Shown piece by piece: positions 22,650 through 29,046 of a stretch of 29,046 bases of DNA. Origin of the DNA: JAKVJE01 sp047722305 (GTDB lineage Bacteria; Actinomycetota; Actinomycetes; Actinomycetales; Microbacteriaceae). The notes beneath the pieces are model-generated. The model was given only the letters and a program-made list of their open reading frames with translations, was not told the DNA's origin and did not search any database. The stretch covers positions 1 to 29,046 of the forward strand of contig JBDNYM010000027.1 in assembly GCA_047722305.1 (NCBI GenBank), read 5' to 3'. A program made the position numbers and the translations under genes. How positions within the stretch are numbered: the stretch's first letter is position 1; every line of letters starts with the position of its first letter.

Positions 22650-23878
22650 TGCGCATCATGGGCATGATCTCGGGCACGTCGCTGGACGGCATCGACGCGG
22701 CCATCGTCGATTTCACGGTCGCCGGGGATCGCCTGACGGCCACGATCGAGGCCGCCGCGACGATCCCCTATCCGGGGCAGCTGCAGCGCGAGCTGATCGG
22801 GGCGCTCCCGCCGGCGCCGGTGGACTTCGCCCGCGTCTGCCGCCTCGACACCGGCGTCGGGCAGGCCTTCGCCGCGGCCGCCGCCCGGATGCTCGCAGAT
22901 CGGGGCCCGGAGGCGGATCCCGTGGACGCGATCTGCACACACGGCCAGACCGTCTATCACTGGGTCGAGGAGGGAAAGGCGCTGGGGACCCTGCAGATCG
23001 GGCAGCCCGCCTGGATCGCCGAATCGACGGGACTGCCGGTGGTCTCCGATGTGCGAGCGGCCGATGTCGCCGCCGGCGGCGAGGGGGCTCCCCTGGTGCC
23101 GATCCTCGATCGTCTGCTGCTGCAGCCGTATGTGCTCTCGGGGCGGGTGGCCGGGGCCCTGAACCTCGGCGGAATCTCCAATGTCACCCGCTGCGCTCCG
23201 GACGAAGCGCCCCGGGCCTGGGACATCGGCCCGGCGAATGCGCTGATCGACGCCGTGGTGACGGCGGCACCGGAATGCTCGGGCACCTTCGACCGAGACG
23301 GCCGCCTGGCCGCAGCGGGACGCATCGACGAGACGCTGCTGAATCTGCTCCTGACGGAGCCGTACTACGCGCTGCCCGCCCCGAAGAGCTCCGGGAAGGA
23401 GCTGTTCAATCTCGCCTACGTGCGGGACGCCGTCAATCGCGCCGGGACGGCGCCAGACCTTCCGGACCTGGTTGCGACGCTGACCGAGCTCACCGCGCAG
23501 ACGGTCGCCGCCTCGGTGCGCGACGCCGGCATCGCTGTGCTCGTCGCCTCCGGCGGCGGCGTCCGGAATCCGGTGCTCATGGGCCGCATCCGCGCACAGC
23601 TGCCGGAGATCGAGGTGCTCGACACCACCGCCGTGCACGTCCCCGTCGACGGCAAGGAGGCGGTGGCGTTCGCCCTGATCGGCTGGGCGACTCTCCACGG
23701 GCTTCCGGCCAACGTCCCGAGCTGCACCGGCGCCACCGAACCGCGGGTGCTCGGGCGGGTCACCCCCGGAGCCGACGGAGCGTTCGCCCTGCAGCTGCCG
23801 TTGACCTCGTGGCCGCAGACGGTCGCCTTCTCGGACAGCGACAGCGACAGCGACAGCGACAGCGAGACCATCTCATGA
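22649..23878 (+). CDS. anmK: Anhydro-N-acetylmuramic acid kinase
   Basis: A 409-residue sugar kinase that opens the 1,6-anhydro ring of anhMurNAc and phosphorylates it to MurNAc-6-P, the MurQ substrate. Motifs: MGMISGTSLDGIDAAIVDF at the N-terminus, THGQTVYHW (about 98-106), SDVRAADVAAGGEGAPLVP (about 133-151), and LASGGGVRNPVL near the C-terminus. It is longer than the usual 370-390 residues because of a C-terminal tail ending in an SDSDSD repeat. The ATG at 22649 overlaps the murQ stop (TGATG), and the stop overlaps the next gene (ATGA). Its presence next to a non-PTS importer implies that the cell meets the anhydro sugar, the product of lytic transglycosylases, and not free MurNAc. Confidence 0.95.
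   Translation: MRIMGMISGTSLDGIDAAIVDFTVAGDRLTATIEAAATIPYPGQLQRELIGALPPAPVDFARVCRLDTGVGQAFAAAAARMLADRGPEADPVDAICTHGQTVYHWVEEGKALGTLQIGQPAWIAESTGLPVVSDVRAADVAAGGEGAPLVPILDRLLLQPYVLSGRVAGALNLGGISNVTRCAPDEAPRAWDIGPANALIDAVVTAAPECSGTFDRDGRLAAAGRIDETLLNLLLTEPYYALPAPKSSGKELFNLAYVRDAVNRAGTAPDLPDLVATLTELTAQTVAASVRDAGIAVLVASGGGVRNPVLMGRIRAQLPEIEVLDTTAVHVPVDGKEAVAFALIGWATLHGLPANVPSCTGATEPRVLGRVTPGADGAFALQLPLTSWPQTVAFSDSDSDSDSDSETIS
23834..23863 (+). repeat. Five GACAGC hexanucleotide repeats in anmK
   Basis: Five exact GACAGC units in a row encode a (Asp-Ser)5 tract in the AnmK C-terminal tail, 15 bases before the stop codon. Changes in copy number would keep the reading frame and only lengthen or shorten the acidic tail. 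Confidence 0.9.
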
Positions 23879-25020
23879 GTGCGTCGACAGCGCTAGATCG
23901 GCTGCTCGCCCCGGGCGACTGCACCCCCGCCGGGGCGGCAGTCGGCATCGAGGCGGGTGGCAGCTGCGATGTGTCGGTGCGCGGTTGGGCGGTGCCCCCA
24001 TCCGCGGGACGCAGCGGCGTCCCCCTCCGGCGCTCCCACCTGTTCGACCTCGCCTCGGTCACCAAGGCCGCCTGCACCACGGTCATCCTGATGAAGCTGA
24101 TCGCCACCGGCCGGGTGCAGCTGGACGACCGGGCGCAGCGGTTCCTCCCCGAGTTCCGCGGCGACGGCAAGGACCGCATCACCGTCCGGCACCTGCTGAC
24201 GCATACGGCCGGCCTACAGCCGTGGTTCCCGCTCTACACCGCCGCCGCGGACCGGGCCGGCGCCCTGGCGCTGGCCGCGGCCCTGCCGCTGGCCTCTCTC
24301 CCGGGAGACGCCTGGCGGTACTCGGATCTCGGGTTCATGCTGCTGGGCCGTCTCATCGAACGGGTGCTCAGCAGCGGGCTCGGGACGGCCTTCCGCACTC
24401 TGGTCGCCGCGCCGCTGGGGCTGCACGCGCGCTTCGGGCCGGTCCCGAGCGCCCAGGCGGCTGCGAGCGCCGACGGCGACGGCATCGAGTACCGGATGAT
24501 CGCGAGCGGAGAGCCGTATGCGGTCCCGGTCACGCCCGACGATTTCATCGGCTGGCGGCGCGACCTGATCCGGGGCGAGGCCCAGGATGGGAATGCGGCC
24601 CATGCACTGGGCGGCGTCTCCGGCCATGCCGGGCTCTTCGCCACGATCGACGATCTGCTCGTCCTCGGCTCCGCGCTCGCCCACGGCACGGTGGTCCCGG
24701 AGCCGACGGTCGCCGAGTTCTCGCAGCCGACGCCGATCCATCCGGCGCAGGCGCTGGGATTCCGGCGGATCGTCCGCCGGGATGCCAACGGCCCGGTCAC
24801 CGTGCTCTGGCACGGCGGATACACCGGAACGCTGCTGGCGTTCTGCCCGGAGCGACGGACCGCCGTGGCGGGGTCGGCACTGCGCCTGCTCGGCAATCGG
24901 TCGTCTGCGATGGACGAGCCGGCCCCGGGGCGGCCGCTGTCGGGAGACGCCATCTGCTCCATTCTGCTGGACAACGCCGGGCTCGGTCCCGGAGGGGAAC
25001 GAGAGGACTCGCGACCATGA
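23875..25020 (+). CDS. Class C beta-lactamase-fold serine hydrolase, AmiE (YbbE)-like
   Basis: A 381-residue serine hydrolase with S61-V-T-K64, Y149-S-D151 (Asp where Asn is usual), H313-G-G315 in place of KTG, and the HLLTHTAGL and VSGHAGLF segments of the family. There is no signal peptide, so it is predicted cytosolic. In Bacillus subtilis the MurNAc operon encodes a protein of the same fold, AmiE (YbbE), that cleaves the MurNAc-L-Ala amide. By analogy this enzyme may strip peptides from imported muropeptides before AnmK acts; an esterase or D-aminopeptidase role is also possible. The ATG at 23875 overlaps the anmK stop (ATGA); the frame is open upstream only as a shadow of anmK. Its stop overlaps the ATPase gene by four bases. 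Confidence 0.87.
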   Translation: MSASTALDRLLAPGDCTPAGAAVGIEAGGSCDVSVRGWAVPPSAGRSGVPLRRSHLFDLASVTKAACTTVILMKLIATGRVQLDDRAQRFLPEFRGDGKDRITVRHLLTHTAGLQPWFPLYTAAADRAGALALAAALPLASLPGDAWRYSDLGFMLLGRLIERVLSSGLGTAFRTLVAAPLGLHARFGPVPSAQAAASADGDGIEYRMIASGEPYAVPVTPDDFIGWRRDLIRGEAQDGNAAHALGGVSGHAGLFATIDDLLVLGSALAHGTVVPEPTVAEFSQPTPIHPAQALGFRRIVRRDANGPVTVLWHGGYTGTLLAFCPERRTAVAGSALRLLGNRSSAMDEPAPGRPLSGDAICSILLDNAGLGPGGEREDSRP

Positions 25021-26672
25021 GCGACACTGACGATCAGCGCAGGGTGCTGACGATCGAGGACCTCTCGGTCGTCTACGACACGCCCAATGGACCCCGGACG
25101 GCGGTCGAGGGCGCCACCCTGCACGTCGACGCGGGCGAGACGGTGGCCGTCGTGGGCGAGTCGGGCTCGGGCAAGTCGACCCTGGCCAGCAGCGTGATCC
25201 GTCTGCTGGCGGCGGACGGGCGGATCGCCCACGGCCGCATCGTCCTGGACGGCATCGACCTGCAGACGCAATCGGACCGGGCCATGGTCCGCATCCGCGG
25301 CCAGCATGTGGGCCTCGTCCCCCAGGACCCGATGACGAGCCTGAACCCCACCATGAAGGTGGGCGCCCAGATCGCCGAGGCGCTGACCGCACATGGCCGC
25401 ATGAGCAAAGACGAGGCGAAGCGCGAGGCGGTCAGCCTGCTCGACCGGGTCGGGCTCTCCGAACCGGAGGTCCGGGCCGGGCAGTTCCCGCATGAGTTCT
25501 CGGGCGGGATGCGCCAGCGCGTCCTGATCGCGATCGCACTGGCGTGCCGACCGCGGCTGCTGCTGGCCGACGAGCCCACCTCCGGGCTCGATGTGACCGT
25601 GCAGCGCGTCGTACTGGACGAGATGCAGCGCCTCGCCCACGAGATCGGGGCAGGGGTGCTGCTCATCACCCACGACCTGGCGCTGGCGCTGGAGCGGGCC
25701 GACCGGATCGTCGTCATGCACGACGGCCGGATCGTGGAGTCCGGCACGGCGCAGGCCCTGTCGACCGCCCCGCAGACGGACTACGCCCGTCGGCTGCTGG
25801 GCGCGGCGCCGGGCATGGTCGCGACGCCGCTGATCGCGACGAGCCCCGCCGCGCCGGAGGCGACGCCCGCGAGCGCCCCGGCGTCCGAGCCGCTGCTGGA
25901 GCTCGACGGGGTGCGGCAGACCTATCGGGTACGGGGCCGGCGGGAGCCGTTCGTGGCCCTCGAGGGCATCTCCCTGACCGTGTCGGCGGGCGAGACCGTG
26001 GCCCTCGTCGGAGAATCGGGGTCGGGCAAGTCGACCACTGCGCGCCTGGCGCTGCGGCTGGAGGACCCGGCCGCGGGCGCCATCCGCTTCGAGGGGTCCG
26101 ACATCACCCATTCGCGCGGGGCCGCGCTGCTGCCGTTCCGGCGCAGCGTCCAGCCGGTGTTCCAGAACCCCTACGCCTCGCTCGACCCGCGGCGCACCAT
26201 CGCCGAGACGATCTCGGAGCCGCTGGCCGTTCACCGGATCGGCGACGGGCGCAGCCGACGGCGCCGAGTCGCCGAGCTGCTCGATCGGGTCGCCCTGCCG
26301 ACCGACACAGCGTCTCGGTACCCGGCCGAGCTCTCGGGCGGGCAGCGCCAGCGGGTCGCCATCGCCCGCGCACTGGCCTTGGAGCCGCGGCTCGTCGTCA
26401 TGGACGAGGCGGTCAGTGCGCTGGACGTGCTGGTCCAGGAGCAGATCCTGGAGCTGATGGTCTCCCTTCAGCACGACACGGGGCTGTCGTTCCTCTTCAT
26501 CAGCCATGACCTCGCGGTGGTGCGGCTGGTCTCGCATTACGCCTACGTGCTGCAGCACGGCCAGATGGTGGAGAGCGGGGCGCCGGATGAGCTCTTCCGC
26601 CACCCGCACCACGCCTACACCCAGCGCCTGGTCGAAGCGATCCCGGGTACGCATCTGCGCGAGGAGGTCTGA
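25017..26672 (+). CDS. Fused double ATPase of the MurNAc-operon importer
   Basis: A 551-residue protein with two ABC ATPase domains. Domain 1: Walker A GESGSGKST 47-55, signature FSGGMRQ 161-167, Walker B LLLADEP about 181-187. An Ala/Pro-rich linker (about 265-292) follows. Domain 2: Walker A GESGSGKST 332-340, signature LSGGQRQ 439-445, Walker B VVMDEA 460-465 (Ala where Pro is usual). Unlike the fused ATPase at 5009-7057 it has no four-cysteine extension after either domain, which explains the shorter length. ATG 25017 overlaps the hydrolase stop (ATGA). It belongs with the lipoprotein and permeases at 18237-21720 although enzyme genes lie between. GAGGAGG near its end serves nagA. Confidence 0.93.
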   Translation: MSDTDDQRRVLTIEDLSVVYDTPNGPRTAVEGATLHVDAGETVAVVGESGSGKSTLASSVIRLLAADGRIAHGRIVLDGIDLQTQSDRAMVRIRGQHVGLVPQDPMTSLNPTMKVGAQIAEALTAHGRMSKDEAKREAVSLLDRVGLSEPEVRAGQFPHEFSGGMRQRVLIAIALACRPRLLLADEPTSGLDVTVQRVVLDEMQRLAHEIGAGVLLITHDLALALERADRIVVMHDGRIVESGTAQALSTAPQTDYARRLLGAAPGMVATPLIATSPAAPEATPASAPASEPLLELDGVRQTYRVRGRREPFVALEGISLTVSAGETVALVGESGSGKSTTARLALRLEDPAAGAIRFEGSDITHSRGAALLPFRRSVQPVFQNPYASLDPRRTIAETISEPLAVHRIGDGRSRRRRVAELLDRVALPTDTASRYPAELSGGQRQRVAIARALALEPRLVVMDEAVSALDVLVQEQILELMVSLQHDTGLSFLFISHDLAVVRLVSHYAYVLQHGQMVESGAPDELFRHPHHAYTQRLVEAIPGTHLREEV

Positions 26673-26675
26673 GCG

Positions 26676-27851
26676 ATGAGATTCGCTGCCGACGATCAGC
26701 CGTCGGTGCTGGTCACGCACGCCCGCGTCGTCTCCGGCGGAGCCGTCGCCGACGATCACTGGGTCCTCCTGGGCCGCCGCACCGTCCTCGCCGCCGGCGG
26801 CGGGCCGCTGCCGCCGGTCCCCGGCGTCCCGCGAGTGGACGCGAAGGGGCAGTGGGCGACGCCCGGGTTCATCGATCTGCACTGCCACGGCGCCGGAGGG
26901 TTCGCCTACGATTCGGGCGCGGACGCGATCGCCCGCGCCCGGGCGGTCCACCGAGCCCACGGGACCACCCGATCCGCCGTGTCGCTGGTGACGGCCTCGA
27001 TTCCCGATCTCTGCACGTCGCTCGCACGCATCTCCGAGCTCTGCGAGTCAGACTCCACCCTGCTGGGCGCGCACCTGGAGGGGCCGTTCCTGGCCGACGC
27101 CCACCGCGGCGCGCACGACCCCGGACTGCTCGCGGCGCCGACCCCCGCCGCCGTCGACCGCCTGATCGAGGCCGGGGCGGGCCGCATCGCGCAGATCACC
27201 ATCGCCCCCGAGCTGGCGGGCGGCCTCGACGCGGTGCGCCGCTTCCAGAGGGCCGGCGTGGTCGTCGCCGTCGGGCACACGGCGGCCGACTACGAGATCG
27301 CGGCGGCGGCGTTCGACGCCGGCGCCTCCGTGCTGACCCACGCGTTCAACGCGATGGACGACATCCGGCATCGCCGGCCGGGCCCTCTCCCGGCGGCGGC
27401 GGAGCGCGACTGGGTCACCCTTGAGCTGATCGCCGACGGGGTGCACGTCGCCGATCCGGTGATGCGGTTTCTGCTCGCCGCCGTCCCCGCCCGCATGGCG
27501 CTGATCACCGATGCCATGGAGGCGACCGGGATGCCGGACGGCGACTACCTGCTCGGAGCGCTGCCGGTCGCCGTCGCTGACGGCGTCGCGCGCCTGCGCG
27601 CCGGGGGCGCGATCGCCGGCTCGACCCTGACGCAGGACCGGGCGTTCCGGAGGGCGGTGCAGCGGCTGCGCGTCCCCATCGCCGAGGCCGCCGCCATGCT
27701 GACGGAGATCCCCGCCCGGACGCTCGGCCTCGATGACCGGCTGGGACGCCTCGATCCCGGGTTCGCCGCCGACCTGCTGCTGTTCGATCCGGACCTCCGG
27801 CTCGTCAGGGGCTGGGCGGACGGGGCGGAGGTCCCGGGGATCGGCCGTTGA
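26676..27851 (+). CDS. nagA: N-acetylglucosamine-6-phosphate deacetylase
   Basis: A 391-residue amidohydrolase-fold enzyme converting GlcNAc-6-P, the MurQ product, to glucosamine-6-P and acetate. Metal and substrate residues can be read: H69-C-H71 in DLHCHGAGG, E135 in HLEGPF, H201 in GHTAADYE, H222 in THAFNAM, H257 in DGVHV and catalytic D279 in TDAMEATG. The C-terminal GFAADLLLFDPDL is the family signature of the small beta-domain. ATG 26676 starts three bases after the ATPase stop with GAGGAGG (26661-26667) just upstream. nagB follows after 70 bases. Confidence 0.95.
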   Translation: MRFAADDQPSVLVTHARVVSGGAVADDHWVLLGRRTVLAAGGGPLPPVPGVPRVDAKGQWATPGFIDLHCHGAGGFAYDSGADAIARARAVHRAHGTTRSAVSLVTASIPDLCTSLARISELCESDSTLLGAHLEGPFLADAHRGAHDPGLLAAPTPAAVDRLIEAGAGRIAQITIAPELAGGLDAVRRFQRAGVVVAVGHTAADYEIAAAAFDAGASVLTHAFNAMDDIRHRRPGPLPAAAERDWVTLELIADGVHVADPVMRFLLAAVPARMALITDAMEATGMPDGDYLLGALPVAVADGVARLRAGGAIAGSTLTQDRAFRRAVQRLRVPIAEAAAMLTEIPARTLGLDDRLGRLDPGFAADLLLFDPDLRLVRGWADGAEVPGIGR

Positions 27852-27921
27852 CATCAGGCGTCAGGCTCCGGGCGACATCGGATTCGAATGGACCGCAAGG
27901 TCTTCCAGAGAAAGGAACGGC

Positions 27922-28701
27922 ATGGAGATCATCATCCTCGACACCGAGGAGGAGCTGGCGCACCTGGCCGCAGAGGCGATCGTGCGCCGGGTGCAGCGCT
28001 CACCAGATCTGGTGCTCGGCCTCGCGACCGGCTCGACGCCGCTGCCCCTGTACCGCGATCTCGCCCAGCAGCACGCGGCGGGGGTGAATTTCTCCTCCGT
28101 GCGCGGCTTCGCCCTCGACGAGTACGTGGGGCTGCCGCCGGAGCACGCCCAGAGCTACGCCCGCTACATCGCCGAGAACGTGACCGGGCCGCTCGGCCTC
28201 CGGCCCGAGCTGGTCCACCTGCCCGATGGCAACGCCGACGATCTCGAGGAGGCCGCCCACCGATACGAGCGCGCGATCCAGGCCGCAGGCGGCGTCGACG
28301 TCCAGATTCTCGGCATCGGGGCCAACGGGCACATCGGGTTCAACGAGCCGGGGTCCTCGCTGCTGAGCCGGACCCGGATCAAGACGCTGACCTCGAAGAC
28401 CAGGCATGACAACGCCCGCTTCTTCGCCTCTCCGGACGACGTGCCGTCGCACTGCCTCACGCAGGGGCTGGGCACCATTCTCGACGCCCACACGGCGTTC
28501 CTCTTCGCGTTCGGCGGCCATAAGGCGGAGGCCGTGGCCCGGGCCGTCGAGGGGCCGGTCAGCGCATCCTGCCCGGCTTCGGTGCTGCAGCTGCATCAGC
28601 ACGCAGTGTTCTTCGTCGATCGCGAGGCCGCCGCGCAGCTGCACCGCAGCGACTACTACCGGGAGACCTGGGCAGCGAAGCCGGCATGGCAGCTGCTCTG
28701 A
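27922..28701 (+). CDS. nagB: Glucosamine-6-phosphate deaminase
   Basis: A 259-residue NagB that isomerises and deaminates glucosamine-6-P to fructose-6-P and ammonia, the last step feeding wall sugar into glycolysis. Motifs: GLATGSTP (33-40), catalytic D66-E67 in FALDEYVG, and GIGANGHIGFNEP (131-143) with H137 and E142. The NGH form matches the Bacillus-type enzyme and not the DGH form of E. coli, so allosteric control by GlcNAc-6-P may be absent. The length fits the short, Gram-positive type. ATG 27922 has AGAAAGGAA about seven bases upstream; the upstream in-frame extension overlaps nagA and is not credible. It is the last gene of the operon. Confidence 0.95.
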   Translation: MEIIILDTEEELAHLAAEAIVRRVQRSPDLVLGLATGSTPLPLYRDLAQQHAAGVNFSSVRGFALDEYVGLPPEHAQSYARYIAENVTGPLGLRPELVHLPDGNADDLEEAAHRYERAIQAAGGVDVQILGIGANGHIGFNEPGSSLLSRTRIKTLTSKTRHDNARFFASPDDVPSHCLTQGLGTILDAHTAFLFAFGGHKAEAVARAVEGPVSASCPASVLQLHQHAVFFVDREAAAQLHRSDYYRETWAAKPAWQLL

Positions 28702-28722
28702 GCCGCCGGCAGGGCCGACGGC
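28702..28722 (+). terminator. Candidate terminator hairpin after nagB
   Basis: GCCGCCGGC (28702-28710), a three-base loop and GCCGACGGC (28714-28722) pair at eight of nine positions immediately after the nagB stop. They are followed by TTCG, with no U-run. Confidence 0.35.
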
Positions 28723-28773
28723 TTCGACGCGCCGGCCCCGCTCCGGACGCGACACGCCTTGACCCGGCAAAGC

Positions 28774-28797
28774 TTCAACTTTCACGTTAGAGTTGAA
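28774..28797. promoter_or_regulatory. 24-base palindrome, operator-like, before the last gene
   Basis: The perfect arms TTCAACT (28774-28780) and AGTTGAA (28791-28797) flank a 10-base centre that itself contains the palindrome ACGT. The palindrome ends two bases before the GTG of the next gene. TTGACC at 28759-28764 may be a -35. The form resembles operators of dimeric winged-helix repressors such as the MarR family, which is an inference. Confidence 0.55.
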
Positions 28798-28799
28798 AA

Positions 28800-29046
28800 G
28801 TGTTGCGCTCTCGGCGGGTCCTGATCGGCGTGGCGGCGGCAGTCGTGCTGCTGGCCGCCGGCGGCGTGCTGTGGTGGCACCTCGCAGCCAGGCGCACCGA
28901 GCCGGTGGGGGCTTCCGCCTCCGCCACGGGTTCGGCGGCCCGCACCACCGCCTCCGCCACTTCGACGGCGAAACCCGCCCACGCATCCTCGTCGCCCTCG
29001 CCATCCCGCGCGGCCACCGCCTCGCCCGATCGCAACGACCCGGGCG
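28800..29046 (+). CDS. Membrane-anchored or exported protein, 5' end only
   Basis: An open frame from GTG 28800 runs to the window edge (82 codons), so the gene is truncated by the window. It begins with a basic stretch (LRSRR) and a hydrophobic helix (VLIGVAAAVVLLAAGGVLWWHL, about 7-28). A long Ala/Ser/Thr/Pro-rich, low-complexity segment then runs to the edge, as in an extracellular linker after a signal anchor. The family cannot be named from this part; some actinobacterial YceI-like proteins have this architecture, but that is a guess. The start is uncertain: GTG 28800 and TTG 28803 are adjacent, and the ribosome binding site is weak (GAAAAG), so the message may be short-leadered. The palindrome ending at 28797 probably controls it. 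Confidence 0.55.
   Translation, partial: MLRSRRVLIGVAAAVVLLAAGGVLWWHLAARRTEPVGASASATGSAARTTASATSTAKPAHASSSPSPSRAATASPDRNDPG

Noticed and set aside
24234..26960. A 908-residue minus-strand open frame across the hydrolase, ATPase and nagA
   Set aside because: No recognisable domain and Arg/His/Asp-rich composition; the plus strand carries Walker and catalytic motifs throughout.
27852..27921. An internal promoter for nagB in the 70-base gap after nagA
   Set aside because: No convincing -35/-10 pair or palindrome is visible; read-through from the operon is sufficient.

Overview
The window is high-GC DNA (several 60-base lines counted by hand gave about 57-80% GC) with start/stop-overlapping operons, GTG/TTG starts and genes packed on both strands. 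Together with the protein families present, this points to an Actinomycetota chromosome, probably Micrococcales/Propionibacteriales-like; I cannot name a genus. I saw no rRNA, tRNA, transposase, phage gene or CRISPR array.

Layout. (1) 219-10507: a divergent class A beta-lactamase-fold protein, then a tightly overlapping seven-gene operon: peptide-type ABC importer (substrate-binding protein with a C-terminal membrane anchor, two permeases, one fused double ATPase), S66 LD-carboxypeptidase, class I glutamine amidotransferase-fold protein, and class C beta-lactamase-fold hydrolase. (2) 10508-12602: a GlcD-type FAD-linked D-2-hydroxyacid dehydrogenase on the minus strand, flanked on both sides by non-coding DNA rich in inverted and tandem repeats that share sequence. 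(3) 12603-14842 (minus): a pair of bacterial PH-domain membrane proteins (YdbS/YdbT type). (4) 14992-17190: an ABC-2 polysaccharide/teichoic-acid exporter (Wzm/Wzt type) and a GNAT acetyltransferase. (5) 17181-28701: a MurR/RpiR regulator divergent from a nine-gene operon: lipoprotein substrate-binding protein, two permeases, MurQ, AnmK, AmiE-like serine hydrolase, fused double ATPase, NagA, NagB. (6) 28774-29046: an operator-like palindrome and the 5' end of a membrane-anchored protein cut by the window edge.

How the genes work together. Region 5 reads as a self-contained route for cell-wall sugar salvage. A dipeptide-family ABC importer, not the usual PTS permease, would bring in anhydro-muropeptides or anhydro-MurNAc. 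The intracellular serine hydrolase may strip the peptide. AnmK would phosphorylate anhydro-MurNAc to MurNAc-6-P, MurQ would split that into GlcNAc-6-P and D-lactate, and NagA and NagB would carry GlcNAc-6-P to fructose-6-P. MurR would sense the phosphorylated sugar. Region 1 is a second peptide importer joined to enzymes with no signal peptide that fit trimming of wall peptides in the cytosol, including an LD-carboxypeptidase. The GlcD-like enzyme could oxidise the D-lactate made by MurQ. The enzyme assignments rest on clear motifs; the substrates of both importers and the links between regions are inference.
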